Shown here: positions 1-7,322 of the stretch, piece by piece
Layout of the letters: each line of letters starts with the position of its first letter
How positions within the stretch are numbered: position 1 is the first letter of the stretch
NCBI GenBank assembly: GCA_964431655.1
Contig: CAYSKJ010000033.1
Location: 1 to 23,302, forward strand
From: CAYMEV01 sp964431655 [NCBI: uncultured bacterium]
Lineage (GTDB): Bacteria > CAYMEV01
Direction: 5' to 3'
Length of the DNA: 23,302 nt
The notes under the pieces: generated by a model
What the model was told of the DNA's origin: nothing
Database searches by the model: none
Seen by the model: only the letters and a program-made list of their open reading frames with translations
Program-made: the position numbers and the translations under genes

Positions 1-29
1 AAATGACACAAGCACAGCAGTATGTAGAA

Positions 30-66
30 GTCTCAATCCTTTATTACTCAAGGTATTCATTTCAAT
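30..66 (-). repeat. CRISPR direct repeat, copy 2 from leader
   Basis: This 37-bp repeat is identical to the copy at 105-141. The first and last 8 bases of the minus-strand form (ATTGAAAT and ATTGAGAC) resemble each other. The last 8 would be the expected crRNA 5' tag if Cas6 cuts 8 nt inside the repeat, as is usual for this family. Confidence 0.93.
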
Positions 67-104
67 GTGGTCGATCATCGGTACTTCTACTTTAAGGAGG
101 GCAA

Positions 105-141
105 GTCTCAATCCTTTATTACTCAAGGTATTCATTTCAAT
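105..141 (-). repeat. CRISPR direct repeat, leader-adjacent copy
   Basis: This copy is identical to 30-66 and is the last recognisable repeat on this side. No further or degenerate copy follows between 142 and the csm5 stop codon, so the leader boundary is placed here. Confidence 0.93.
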
Positions 142-395
142 CCTCTCATTCTTCTTTGTTCCTGTTCTTGGTACAATATTGCGGGTTTTAAAAAAGCTGG
201 TGAAAAAATTTTCTTGCTCCTTTAGTATATTTTCTAATGAGAACGGATTGGCTGATATTCTCGCATGTAGAGATTTAAAAAAGCAAAGGCTCCTATTTTG
301 TAATAAGTTCATTAATAAATTAAATTTATGTATAGACCTGAAATTTACTTCAGAGATTTTTAATAAAAAGAATTATACTATTTTATAATGGAAGT
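142..395 (-). promoter_or_regulatory. CRISPR leader between csm5 and the array
   Basis: This 254-bp stretch is strongly A/T-rich and non-coding. It lies between the csm5 stop and the first repeat, as expected for a leader read on the minus strand. A perfect -10 hexamer (TATAAT, minus, 372-377) sits about 20 bp past the csm5 stop and a TATACT lies nearer the array, but neither has a convincing -35. A short inverted repeat (CTGAA/TTCAG, 338-353) is also present. The array may be driven from here or by read-through from the csm operon. Confidence 0.6.
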
Positions 396-1496
396 TTATT
401 GCAGATTTTTCCCGTGATCCTCCTTATTGATTATTTCAAGAAATACCCATCCCAGGGGTTCTTTTGACTTTGTTACAATACGCAATTTTGGTTCAGATTG
501 ATTTCTATAAGGGGCTCCTCTCCTGTTTCTAACATTATGAAACTGGAAAAAGGTCTTTGAATCAAATCCCGTGAATCGGCCAAGTTTAATCATGGAATAG
601 ATGTTTTTATCATTTGATTTTTTAAGGTACTTCACGAGTGACTGCAACTTATCATTTCCGATAATTCTTACATCGTTATTAAGGAGACGTAATGAAAAAA
701 ATTTAGAAGATGACAATAATGATGCGATGAAATGTTTCTTAAAATAATCTTCAAATACGAAGATGCAATTATTGGGTCTATTAATATTGGACTTTACGTA
801 ATCAATCGTTACATTGAAATTAAACTCACTGGCTGGGCTTATAGTTTCTATAAAGCTGTCATATTCAGTATCCAGAGCTTCAATTTTTTGTTTTGTTTTA
901 GTAAAATAGCCGTCAGTTATCTTTACCAGGCTGAATGGATCGATATAGGTGGTATTCCTATCCTGCCTCTCGCGATTTGAGGTGAGTTTTTTCTCAATAA
1001 ATATGCCTTTCCTATCGTTATTGAAGGAAGATAGAAGTGATTCAGGGGCTTTGTGCTCAATAAGATAGTCAAAGAATGCAGTTCTGATAGCTCCTTTTAT
1101 GGAGCTTCCAGGTATATAGGGAGTTTCATTGCTTAATCTTATGAATCTCTCAATATTCAGTGTTCCTACTACTCTGGTATTTAGCCTGTTCTGGTTCAGT
1201 GCAGTAGTGTATTTTGAGACCAGAGAACTATGTGCTTTTATTTTTGCAATTGAGTGCTCATCAGGATTGAATTTTTCCGCTCTGAATTTAAGAAAGGCTA
1301 TCCTATCATTACCGTCCATTAAAGAGGAAAATTTAAATTTGTCATGCTCGGACAAAGAGTTGATAAGCTTTATATAGTCTATCCTGTGGAGATCTCTGTC
1401 ATGTATGTGATAATCAAAGATATTGTATGTCTCCCCGCATCCTATATGTAGAGGGCTTAGAACAGTCCCTTTAATTGTATAGGTAATATTATTCAT
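396..1496 (-). CDS. csm5: Csm5, type III-A effector RAMP subunit
   Basis: Csm5 is the RAMP-fold subunit that caps the Csm3 filament at the crRNA 3' end and is needed for crRNA maturation. The 366-residue product has the expected N-terminal ferredoxin-like start with LSPLHIGCGE (about residues 13-22). It also has the RAMP motif PYIPGSSIKGAIRTAFFDYL (about 126-145) and a C-terminal PLGWV close to the end, as in other Csm5 proteins. Its ATG overlaps the csm4 stop by four bases (ATGA, 1493-1496), so translation is probably coupled. It is the last gene of the csm operon and is followed by the CRISPR leader. The gene is clearly A/T-rich. Confidence 0.93.
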   Translation of the reverse strand: MNNITYTIKGTVLSPLHIGCGETYNIFDYHIHDRDLHRIDYIKLINSLSEHDKFKFSSLMDGNDRIAFLKFRAEKFNPDEHSIAKIKAHSSLVSKYTTALNQNRLNTRVVGTLNIERFIRLSNETPYIPGSSIKGAIRTAFFDYLIEHKAPESLLSSFNNDRKGIFIEKKLTSNRERQDRNTTYIDPFSLVKITDGYFTKTKQKIEALDTEYDSFIETISPASEFNFNVTIDYVKSNINRPNNCIFVFEDYFKKHFIASLLSSSKFFSLRLLNNDVRIIGNDKLQSLVKYLKKSNDKNIYSMIKLGRFTGFDSKTFFQFHNVRNRRGAPYRNQSEPKLRIVTKSKEPLGWVFLEIINKEDHGKNLQ

Positions 1497-2413
1497 TTTG
1501 CATCCTCCTTCACTGTCAAAGGATAAGCGAGAATTTGCCCATTATGAACTATACGGGGATCAGCATGAATATTGCTTATGATAGTGCCGTATATCTCTTT
1601 AACTGGATTATCATAAAATATCGAGCCTTCCTTTATCATTGCAATAGGTTTTTTAAATGGGATTTCATTCACGGCCTTATCATTGGATATTCCAGTTTTT
1701 GGATACTTTGTATGCAGTTTATAGTATCCATTCCTTGGATCGGTCTCTGAAAGGATCCCTAGAGATAACGACATAAAAGCATTGCAGTCAGAATAAGAAA
1801 ATTCAATGTCATTTTTTTCTGTAACAATGAATTGGCCCTTGCCGGTAGATGCATCCTTCCCATATCCAGCTTTGCCTATGGCTTCCACATAATCAATTAC
1901 AGTATTGTCATCAAGTATTGAATTGTTTTGAAAATATAGATCAAGAAGATGATTTTCAGCGAAGAAACGCTCATCAGAGAAGAATAGGCCGCCTCTGCGC
2001 AGGGTTGAGCTGGTCAATCTGTCTATAGTATTATGAGGAGTAGGCTCATTTGCTTCCTGTGGTATTGATCTGCTGACTTCAAAGAGTAATTTTATGGTTT
2101 TTTGTGATATTACATTATTAATCTTGTTCTGCAGGAGGTCCTTCTTTATGAAATTTTTTTTCTTGATAGATTTGATGTCTATATCTTTTGAGGGAGAGAA
2201 CTGTCTTATAGGAAGCAGAGGAAAAGGAAGGCAGTCTTTGGGAAATGCATTTGAGAATACCATTGCCCTGCCTTTCTGACATTCCTGCAGGAATTCTATC
2301 AGGGTTTGTTCCCCTTTGTCGTACCTTAGCACCCAGCAGAGCATTCCGAAAAGGGTATCGGACTGGATTGGATTCGAAAAACTTGATTTTGGTTTTAATA
2401 TTAGCCTTTTCAT
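1493..2413 (-). CDS. csm4: Csm4, type III-A effector RAMP subunit (crRNA 5' end)
   Basis: Csm4 binds the crRNA 5' tag and docks Cas10 at the base of the complex. The 306-residue product opens with the typical Csm4 pattern: a first beta strand, then PIQSDTLFGMLCWVL (about residues 15-29). FSNAFP follows near residue 53, and a glycine-rich loop GKAGYGKDASTGKGQF lies in the middle. Length and order fit the family. The start ATG lies 9 bp after the csm3 stop, with a G-rich run (GGGGG) in front as a modest ribosome site. The gene ends in an ATGA overlap with csm5. Confidence 0.93.
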   Translation of the reverse strand: MKRLILKPKSSFSNPIQSDTLFGMLCWVLRYDKGEQTLIEFLQECQKGRAMVFSNAFPKDCLPFPLLPIRQFSPSKDIDIKSIKKKNFIKKDLLQNKINNVISQKTIKLLFEVSRSIPQEANEPTPHNTIDRLTSSTLRRGGLFFSDERFFAENHLLDLYFQNNSILDDNTVIDYVEAIGKAGYGKDASTGKGQFIVTEKNDIEFSYSDCNAFMSLSLGILSETDPRNGYYKLHTKYPKTGISNDKAVNEIPFKKPIAMIKEGSIFYDNPVKEIYGTIISNIHADPRIVHNGQILAYPLTVKEDAK

Positions 2414-2422
2414 ATTGACCCC

Positions 2423-3082
2423 CTAAGGAGTTTCTGAGAGATCAAAAGGTTCTTCTTTTCCGTTTTCAACTATTTTCAGGTCCCTGAATATGATCTTTCC
2501 ATATCCTCTTGAGCCCGATCCTCCGAGATAATCCTTCTGAAGAAGATTTAGCCCTCTTCTAAGAGTAGCAAGACAACCATAATCTTTTTCATCAAAGATT
2601 CTAAGAACCATTTCAAAATCAAAACATGCTCCGGGACTGACTCTCTCCATGTCGCGCGGATTTGAGACTGCTCGTATCCTGTCAATAGTGTTTTCCTTTT
2701 TGATCTCTGTAATCTCTATGCCAGTCTTGATCTTATCCATATATTCCTTTGTAAGAAAGGCATCCCTTGCGATTAATCTCGTTGGGCCCTGAACTGAATC
2801 CTGAGATGAGTTTCCAAACAGCTTGCATATCTCGCAATCAGGGTCATTGCACTTATGAACTTTGCCACGGCTCTTCTCTACAAGGTCTTTGTCCCATTCA
2901 AGCAGTGACCTCATTTTTCCTTTTATGGATGACCCGGGTATATAGGGTAATTTTGTTATGGGGTGCTTGATTATGGGATTATCTACTCCGCCTATCTCTA
3001 TCTTTTCATTGCCTGCCCCTATATGAAGGCCTGTCACTACTTCCAGTATTCCTTTTAGTGTTTTGTAAACTAATTTTTCCAT
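2423..3082 (-). CDS. csm3: Csm3, backbone RAMP subunit and target-RNA nuclease
   Basis: Csm3 forms the repeated backbone of the Csm complex and cuts target RNA at 6-nt intervals. The 219-residue product shows HIGAG (residues 20-24) and then GGVDNPIIK with Asp34. Asp34 matches the known catalytic Asp of Csm3 (D32/D33 in studied homologues), so RNA cleavage should be intact. The RAMP motif LPYIPGSSIKGKMRSLLE follows. A cysteine-containing CNDPDCEICKLFG segment and the glycine-rich GGSGSRGYGK near the C-terminus are also typical. A GGAGG site overlaps the csm2 stop region, 11 bases before the ATG. Confidence 0.95.
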   Translation of the reverse strand: MEKLVYKTLKGILEVVTGLHIGAGNEKIEIGGVDNPIIKHPITKLPYIPGSSIKGKMRSLLEWDKDLVEKSRGKVHKCNDPDCEICKLFGNSSQDSVQGPTRLIARDAFLTKEYMDKIKTGIEITEIKKENTIDRIRAVSNPRDMERVSPGACFDFEMVLRIFDEKDYGCLATLRRGLNLLQKDYLGGSGSRGYGKIIFRDLKIVENGKEEPFDLSETP

Positions 3083-3099
3083 TCCTTATATTACCTCCG

Positions 3100-3492
3100 T
3101 TAATTTTTTTTGAAATAGCCTACTACAGCTTCGAAAAATATAAGAAAAGCTGAGAAATCCTTCAGATCATTAATGCTGTTTACACCAGAATTAATGAATT
3201 CAAGAAAGTTATCTTTTACGTGTCCGCTTTCCTTTGCATAGGTCGCCTTGCTTTTTATAAGCTTGATGAACGGGTACTGCTCTTTGAATTTAAGCTCTTT
3301 GTCTGATTGAGAAACCTGCATTTCGATTATTCGCTCGATTCTCTTGAATTCATGGTAAAATTTTCTGAGCTGGTTTGGGTTTAGATTATCTGTTTCCTTT
3401 AGCTTTTTTGAATAATCTTGTGCAGTCTGATCAACGAATGTCGGATCCAGTATCGTCTTCTCGGTGTCCTTGTAGAATTTGTAGGTTGGCAT
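3100..3492 (-). CDS. csm2: Csm2, small helical subunit of the type III-A complex
   Basis: Csm2 is the small alpha-helical subunit that lines the target-RNA channel beside the Csm3 filament. The 130-residue product has the family pattern LRKFYHEFKRIE in the first half, then PFIKLIKSKATYA, and a final helix with FFEAVVGYFKKN. The ATG is preceded by AAAGGAGG with a suitable 7-base spacer and lies 13 bp after the cas10 stop. Length and position (directly after cas10) are standard for subtype III-A. Confidence 0.92.
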   Translation of the reverse strand: MPTYKFYKDTEKTILDPTFVDQTAQDYSKKLKETDNLNPNQLRKFYHEFKRIERIIEMQVSQSDKELKFKEQYPFIKLIKSKATYAKESGHVKDNFLEFINSGVNSINDLKDFSAFLIFFEAVVGYFKKN

Positions 3493-3505
3493 ATAACATC
3501 CTCCT

Positions 3506-6133
3506 TTAAGATTTTTTTATTTTTTCAATATTTCTATTTTTATAAACGGTCAGGAACATCGGAATTTTAAGATATTTCATCAGTTTGTTCTCTTCTATGG
3601 GATCTTTTAGGAGTTCGCGAAAGGTGTCTATCTCGTCCTGGTTTATTATCTTTTCGCTGGAATCTCTCTTTGCGATATTTCTATAGAGGTCATATGTGAA
3701 CAGGGGCTTATAGCGAAGGTTATGCATGTCCCTGTTATCTTTGATCATTGACAGGAACATGTTATGGTATAGGAGAATCCTGTAGAAAAAGCTGTCGCTG
3801 GTATTGGAATCAGGGTCTCGTATAAGGCTGTTTAGTCTATCTTTATATTCCAGCAGAGGGCGAATATCATGCCATTGTATGGTAGTGCTGAATAGAGTAA
3901 GGGCATTTTTTATGATTTTGTCATTTTCTGTTAGTTTTTTTGAGTCTTCCAGCATGCTGTCCGCTTTGCTGACCGCATTGTATATGGGCATACTGCTGTG
4001 TATTACGTTAACGCCTGCAGATAGGGTAATATGGCTGTTATTGCAGGTGTATTCCCTGAAAAGATTGTTCATTTCTTCAGCGAAGTTTATTATAATATCA
4101 TAGGGTCCTATATACAGCAGGTCATCACCGCCACTGTATACAGTATAAATATCCCTGTACTGCTCTTTATTTTTGTAATTTCCTGACACCAGTGACTGCA
4201 GGACTCCGGTAAAAAAGTTATTTAAAAGGCTTGAGAGAGTAATATAATGAGAAAGGGAATAACCTCTGCCGGATAGGCCAAGCGCATAGTTCTCAAGTCC
4301 TGTGCTGAACAGCTTGCCCAGGTTGTCCACATCCGCTTTTAGCACTCCCAGCATAGGCCTGCCTATGGGCTTGCCATCGAGGATATCCAGAGATGAGCAT
4401 GCTATGCAGGTAAAGGTCTTTATAGAGTTGGGTGCAGGTCTTTCAGGGCACTCATCTTCTGATTCTTTTCTGTATGTCTGGGAGAGGGTGCTGCATTTGT
4501 TAGCTTGATCGCTGAACCTGGGTATATAATTGGCAATATGCCTTTGGGGGAATAAGTGTTTTTCTCTATAGGGGTCTATATTCTCTATCAGAATGGGATT
4601 CTTAATATCCTCCGTCTCATTTCTGCTTTTTGCTAGTGAGAGACTAATGCCAAGATCGCCGTCAAAGAATCGAATGGACTCAGGTAGAGATTCATCGTGC
4701 CAGACTAGATATCTGGCATAGGGGAGATTTTTCCCTATTTTTTCTTTTTGATTATAGCAGGATTTACAGAGCTGATCATCGAGATATTCATCAGAGATAG
4801 GATTTTTATTGCACATACTGCAGGGGGAGTTCTTCTTAAGAAGCTCATACTGATCAGAGAATACCATATCCATTGGATTAAAATCCTTGGTGGAAAGTAT
4901 ATCCCTGAAAGGCCTTAATTTTTCCAATTCAATGCTTTTTCCTATTTTTTCCTGTATTTCGCTGAATTTTTGTGTGGAAAGGTCATCTGCGCTGGAAGAA
5001 ACAGAAAAATCAATATTAAAGCATATTTCTCCCATAAACTCTCTATACAGCCATGTGTTTATTTCCTTCCTTATGGTTTTTAGCTTTTCAATTGTGTCGG
5101 GAGTATTATGAGCCAAAATGAGAAACCTCCCCCCGGCATGGATAATTCTGTTTATAAGGGGAAGTCCGAGTTTGCTAACTATAACCAGAGATAATGCATC
5201 TACAAGTTTATCAATGTAGAAGGACCTGGCACGCAGTACCTTTGAGACACCTCTTAGATTTTCCCTTTTAAGTGAAAAGATATATTTCTGAATACCGCTG
5301 ATATCTCCAGAAATAAAGAGAAATCTCTTCTCATCATTATTTTCTATCTCATCCTCGGAAAATTCAGGATTTGTTTCTTCAAAGTAGCGATAAAGCGACG
5401 TTGCAAAGGCTGCTGTGGTCAGGGAATGACAATAGAGAGAGATGTCAGGAATATCAATCGTGGATGAAGGTATACACCATGTATATTTCTCAAGCATTGA
5501 TGCAAGGGAAGATACTGCAAAGGGAGAATGTATATCAAACTTCTTGATATCTTTTTTTAGAGCTTCCAGGAGTACTTTATATTCCTGCTCTGAGTCTGAT
5601 TTATCATGCTTCGAGCTTTTACTTGGGAAAACCCTATCGTCGATAAAGCTCAGCCCCCTGAGTTCATAATCATATTCATGGGAGGGAGTACCTGCAGAAT
5701 CTAATCTAAGATTTTCAAAAATGGATGTGAGTCTTACAGTCTTATAGTCTCCTTTCTTATGATATTCAGGATTTGATTCCCTGTCAAAACCAGCAGACAG
5801 CCTATCTGACTTCTGGATAAGCTTGTGGAACCTGTTAGACGGGTTATGATGTTTTGCGGCAAGCCAGGCGATATTGTTCATTTCTTTCTGCTCGCCAATA
5901 TAGATTTTCTGCGGTTCGAAAATACTTCTAAACTCATCAATGAAGTCATGGGTGAATATGCTGTGTATGTAGCCGTATCTCATCTTGTCGGGCGATGATT
6001 TTGCAAAATTTGCATATTCGGTGGAATTCTCTATTGGCGGTTTTTCTATGCCTGTTCTCTGAACAAGCTTTCCAATATCATGCAAGAGTGCAGATATTGC
6101 AATTATCCTTATATTACTGATTTCTGATGTCAC
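3506..6133 (-). CDS. cas10: Cas10 (Csm1), HD nuclease and cyclic-oligoadenylate synthase
   Basis: This is the large subunit of the type III-A complex. Read from the GTG at 6133 the product has 875 residues. An N-terminal HD domain carries LLHDIGK (His18-Asp19) and AAKHHNPS (94-98 region), the single-stranded DNase site. A first Palm segment follows (ISGDISGIQKYIF), then a zinc ribbon with Cys438, Cys441, Cys456 and Cys459. A second Palm domain has the cyclase motif GGDD at 668-671 (YSGGDDLLYIGP). Both active sites look intact, so target-activated DNase and cOA synthesis are expected. The start was chosen because AAAGGAGG lies 8 bases before this GTG. An upstream in-frame ATG (6166) and TTG (6178) have no ribosome site, and the protein from GTG begins as Cas10 proteins usually do, about 15 residues before the HD motif. 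Confidence 0.95.
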   Translation of the reverse strand: MTSEISNIRIIAISALLHDIGKLVQRTGIEKPPIENSTEYANFAKSSPDKMRYGYIHSIFTHDFIDEFRSIFEPQKIYIGEQKEMNNIAWLAAKHHNPSNRFHKLIQKSDRLSAGFDRESNPEYHKKGDYKTVRLTSIFENLRLDSAGTPSHEYDYELRGLSFIDDRVFPSKSSKHDKSDSEQEYKVLLEALKKDIKKFDIHSPFAVSSLASMLEKYTWCIPSSTIDIPDISLYCHSLTTAAFATSLYRYFEETNPEFSEDEIENNDEKRFLFISGDISGIQKYIFSLKRENLRGVSKVLRARSFYIDKLVDALSLVIVSKLGLPLINRIIHAGGRFLILAHNTPDTIEKLKTIRKEINTWLYREFMGEICFNIDFSVSSSADDLSTQKFSEIQEKIGKSIELEKLRPFRDILSTKDFNPMDMVFSDQYELLKKNSPCSMCNKNPISDEYLDDQLCKSCYNQKEKIGKNLPYARYLVWHDESLPESIRFFDGDLGISLSLAKSRNETEDIKNPILIENIDPYREKHLFPQRHIANYIPRFSDQANKCSTLSQTYRKESEDECPERPAPNSIKTFTCIACSSLDILDGKPIGRPMLGVLKADVDNLGKLFSTGLENYALGLSGRGYSLSHYITLSSLLNNFFTGVLQSLVSGNYKNKEQYRDIYTVYSGGDDLLYIGPYDIIINFAEEMNNLFREYTCNNSHITLSAGVNVIHSSMPIYNAVSKADSMLEDSKKLTENDKIIKNALTLFSTTIQWHDIRPLLEYKDRLNSLIRDPDSNTSDSFFYRILLYHNMFLSMIKDNRDMHNLRYKPLFTYDLYRNIAKRDSSEKIINQDEIDTFRELLKDPIEENKLMKYLKIPMFLTVYKNRNIEKIKKS

Positions 6134-6141
6134 AAAAAATA

Positions 6142-6149
6142 CCTCCTTT
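6142..6149 (-). promoter_or_regulatory. Ribosome binding site that fixes the cas10 GTG start
   Basis: AAAGGAGG on the minus strand, 8 bases before GTG at 6133. It lies inside the longer open frame, which argues against the upstream ATG and TTG starts. Confidence 0.85.
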
Positions 6150-6194
6150 GTCAGAATATGACACATTCTGCGTTTCAAGCTGGAATAATTATCA

Positions 6195-6222
6195 ATTATA
6201 ATCCAATTCGCTCAGATAACAA
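6195..6222 (-). promoter_or_regulatory. Promoter candidate proximal to cas10
   Basis: On the minus strand TTGTTA (6217-6222) is followed after 16 bases by a perfect TATAAT (6195-6200). Transcription would begin near 6188, giving a leader of about 55 nt before the cas10 GTG. The -35 matches consensus at 4 of 6 positions. The inverted repeat at 6243-6276 lies about 20 bp upstream of the -35, where an activator or repressor could bind. Confidence 0.6.
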
Positions 6223-6242
6223 AGTATTTTTTTCCGGGCCTG

Positions 6243-6276
6243 CCTCAAAAGCTAATATTAGCATTAGCTTTTGAGG
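6243..6276 (-). repeat. 14-bp perfect inverted repeat between cas6 and cas10
   Basis: CCTCAAAAGCTAAT (6243-6256) and its exact complement (6263-6276) are separated by six bases. Outer arms CCGGG (6234-6238) and CCCGG (6289-6293) could pair around it. A smaller hairpin AGGCC/GGCCT lies at 6301-6318. No T-run follows the stem on either strand, so it is not a textbook Rho-independent terminator. It could be an operator, a processed mRNA hairpin separating cas6 from cas10, or a remnant of a small mobile element. Confidence 0.85.
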
Positions 6277-6344
6277 GAGTAGAGGAGACCCGGGGTTTTC
6301 AGGCCTATGGGTTGGCCTTGAGTATTATTTTGGATGGTATTTTT

Positions 6345-6372
6345 ATAATAATCCTTTTTTTTGTTTTGTCAA
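6345..6372 (-). promoter_or_regulatory. Promoter candidate at the end of cas6, distal to cas10
   Basis: On the minus strand a perfect TTGACA (6367-6372) overlaps the cas6 stop codon. It is followed after 16 bases, including an A-run, by TATTAT (6345-6350; 5 of 6 consensus). A transcript from about 6338 would have a leader of about 205 nt before cas10 and would contain the inverted repeat at 6243-6276. Confidence 0.6.
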
Positions 6373-7322
6373 TAGGAATCTATATCAAATTTTCCCAGGC
6401 CGAAGGTTGTGTTTTTCCCCATGTTGATATAGGTGCCGAGAACAAGGTAGGGAAGAAAGGGGCTGAAGTCTCCCTGAAAGACAGCATTGCCCATGATGCC
6501 TCCCATGTTTATTACTCTCTGCTGTCTGGAGGAATGCCTTCTAAGATTGTACCAGAAGAGATCCGAGTGGAGCTTCTTAATGGCCTGGCTTTTTTCTATC
6601 AGCTCATTAAATTCAATTTCCAGAGGGCGGGGAGTGTGGAATTTGGAGAGCAGGAATATCCTCCGCAGAAGCACTCTTATAATATTGTGAAACTCAAAGG
6701 CTTCGGGCTGAAGGTGGCTTCCGTCAAAAATTATCCTCAGGGGGCTTAGGAAATAATAGACAAGTTCTGAATTACCGCGGAGTTTTTCCATATATCTATC
6801 AAGCATGGTATTATCTATCTTTGAGTTGTCAAAATTGATCTTTTCGGCCCCATTCTCATAGATGACGGAATCGTTTTCAATTGAGTTCAGGTGAATTATG
6901 TTTTTTACTTCAAATTTTGACCTTCTCCTGCCTATGCCGTGATCCCCGAGGTTTATAAGGGTATATACAAAGTAAGGCAGGTAATCTATGGCTTTGCCTA
7001 TTATGGTAAGTTTGAAGAATGTCTCGGAGTTCTGATTGATAATGCCTCCCTGGGTAAGGGGAGGGAAAAGGACAAACGGTTTGGGTACATGTTCATATTT
7101 GCGCATTACCTCGCTTTTGTCCGGGACAGGTGTCTCAAAGATGTATGAATAGGCGCAGTTGTGGGTAAGAAGGCATCTGCTGCATTCCTTGCGGTAATCC
7201 GAGCATACTATCTTTTTGAACATGAAGCCGAAGAATCCCCTTATGGCAGAACCCGGGTTCAGGGGAAGGGTTATCCTGTCAAGGGCCTTTATGTTTATCT
7301 TCAGGTGGATGAAGGGCAGCAC
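6369..7322 (-). CDS. cas6: Cas6, pre-crRNA processing endoribonuclease (PF10040-type)
   Basis: Cas6 cuts the pre-crRNA within the repeats to release guides for the Csm complex. The 317-residue product belongs to the RAMP Cas6 group with a cysteine cluster near the N-terminus (Cys40, Cys47, Cys50, Cys56 followed by a FETP segment). It ends in the glycine-rich loop typical of Cas6 (INMGKNTTFGLGKF). A catalytic His cannot be assigned by eye. The start is GTG, and its first base is the last base of the TAG of the upstream adenylating-enzyme gene (TAGTG). No clear Shine-Dalgarno is seen there, so start by translational coupling is likely. It is followed by a control region before cas10, so cas6 appears to be transcribed with the two upstream genes. 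Confidence 0.9.
   Translation of the reverse strand: MLPFIHLKINIKALDRITLPLNPGSAIRGFFGFMFKKIVCSDYRKECSRCLLTHNCAYSYIFETPVPDKSEVMRKYEHVPKPFVLFPPLTQGGIINQNSETFFKLTIIGKAIDYLPYFVYTLINLGDHGIGRRRSKFEVKNIIHLNSIENDSVIYENGAEKINFDNSKIDNTMLDRYMEKLRGNSELVYYFLSPLRIIFDGSHLQPEAFEFHNIIRVLLRRIFLLSKFHTPRPLEIEFNELIEKSQAIKKLHSDLFWYNLRRHSSRQQRVINMGGIMGNAVFQGDFSPFLPYLVLGTYINMGKNTTFGLGKFDIDSY

Larger units (their letters stand above)
1..141 (-). CRISPR. CRISPR array, leader-proximal end, truncated by the window edge
   Basis: Two identical 37-bp repeats lie at 30-66 and 105-141, separated by one 38-bp spacer (67-104). Bases 1-29 are the visible part of a second spacer. The identity extends two bases (AA) further left in both copies, so the repeat boundary could be 39 bp. 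On the minus strand the repeat begins ATTGAAAT and ends GGATTGAGAC, close to the common repeat ending GGATTGAAAC. This indicates minus-strand transcription, the same direction as the csm genes just upstream. The array therefore continues off the left edge, and only its leader-proximal units are seen. Pre-crRNA would be cut by the Cas6 encoded at 6369-7322, and guides loaded into the Csm complex. The array is certain; the orientation is inferred from the repeat end and leader position. Confidence 0.93.

Noticed and set aside
65-388. Open frame of 107 codons on the plus strand across the array and leader
   Set aside because: It runs through a spacer, a CRISPR repeat and the AT-rich leader, with no ribosome site or recognisable protein.
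6134-6178. Longer Cas10 start at TTG 6178 or ATG 6166
   Set aside because: Neither has a ribosome site, and AAAGGAGG lies within this extension 8 bases before the GTG at 6133.
6243-6276. Rho-independent terminator for cas6
   Set aside because: The stem is perfect but no T-run follows on either strand, so it is listed as an inverted repeat only.
6312-6749. 145-codon plus-strand frame antisense to the cas6 3' end
   Set aside because: It is a shadow of cas6 with no Shine-Dalgarno and no family resemblance.
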